From Myxococcales bacterium (GTDB lineage: Bacteria > Myxococcota_C > UBA6777), in NCBI GenBank assembly GCA_027005175.1, contig JALTMC010000464.1:1-15695 (forward strand): a DNA stretch of 15,695 bases, in the 5' to 3' direction. The position numbers and the translations under genes were made by a program. A model generated the notes under the pieces. That model saw only the letters and a program-made list of their open reading frames with translations, was not told the DNA's origin and ran no database searches. The number at the start of each line of letters is the position of its first letter. Within the stretch, counting starts at the first letter, position 1. Below, piece after piece: positions 15,659 through 15,695 of this stretch.

Positions 15659-15695
15659 GTTTGTCATAAGACCCCTCCCCCTGTAACCTTATGAT
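15659..15695. repeat. 37-bp direct repeat, copy 2 (reaches the window edge)
   Basis: This is an exact second copy of 15520-15556, offset by 139 bp, with the same TCATAAG/CTTATGA inverted ends. It reaches the last base of the window, so the identity may continue and the true unit could be longer than 37 bp. Confidence 0.9.

Noticed and set aside
15520-15695. CRISPR array
   Set aside because: There are only two copies, the intervening sequence is 102 bp and itself contains a hairpin, and no cas genes are present. The spacing does not fit CRISPR spacers.

Overview
This window is part of a surface-polysaccharide (O-antigen, capsule or exopolysaccharide) biosynthesis locus from a Gram-negative-type bacterium. 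Base composition is moderate, by eye near 50% GC. I could not name the genus. An undecaprenyl-phosphate sugar-phosphate transferase, a flippase, several glycosyltransferases and a UDP-GlcNAc 2-epimerase together point to lipid-linked, Wzx-type glycan assembly. No Wzy polymerase, chain-length regulator or ABC exporter lies in the window, so the locus probably continues outside it.

Layout. Positions 79-5259 hold four minus-strand genes. In transcription order they are a Wzx-like flippase, a GT4 glycosyltransferase overlapping it by 13 bp, a WaaE/KdtX-like GT2 glycosyltransferase, and a WecA/MraY-family initiating transferase with a long soluble tail. A 121-bp gap (5260-5380) separates them from a divergent plus-strand block at 5381-14609. 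That block encodes an AsnB-type amidotransferase, an FkbM-family methyltransferase, a two-domain dehydrogenase/Gfo-Idh-MocA oxidoreductase, a heparinase II/III-family protein, a WbuB-like GT4 glycosyltransferase and a WecB epimerase. The last four are tightly packed, with two 4-bp GTGA stop/start overlaps. A convergent SAM-dependent methyltransferase gene (15469-14735) follows, with its own intrinsic terminator. The right edge carries two identical 37-bp direct repeats around a GC-rich hairpin.

How the genes may work together (inference). The WecA-like enzyme would load the first sugar-1-phosphate on undecaprenyl phosphate. The glycosyltransferases would extend it, with WecB supplying UDP-ManNAc. 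AsnB could amidate a uronic acid, the methyltransferases could cap or decorate the glycan, and the oxidoreductase/heparinase pair could modify or trim uronate-containing chains. The flippase would export the lipid-linked unit.

The most notable anomaly is an in-frame TGA at 10269-10271 inside the two-domain oxidoreductase. The same reading frame continues for 96 more codons of family-like sequence up to the GTGA overlap with the heparinase gene. It looks like a single-base nonsense change, most simply GGA to TGA, or a sequencing error. No convincing selenocysteine signal was found.
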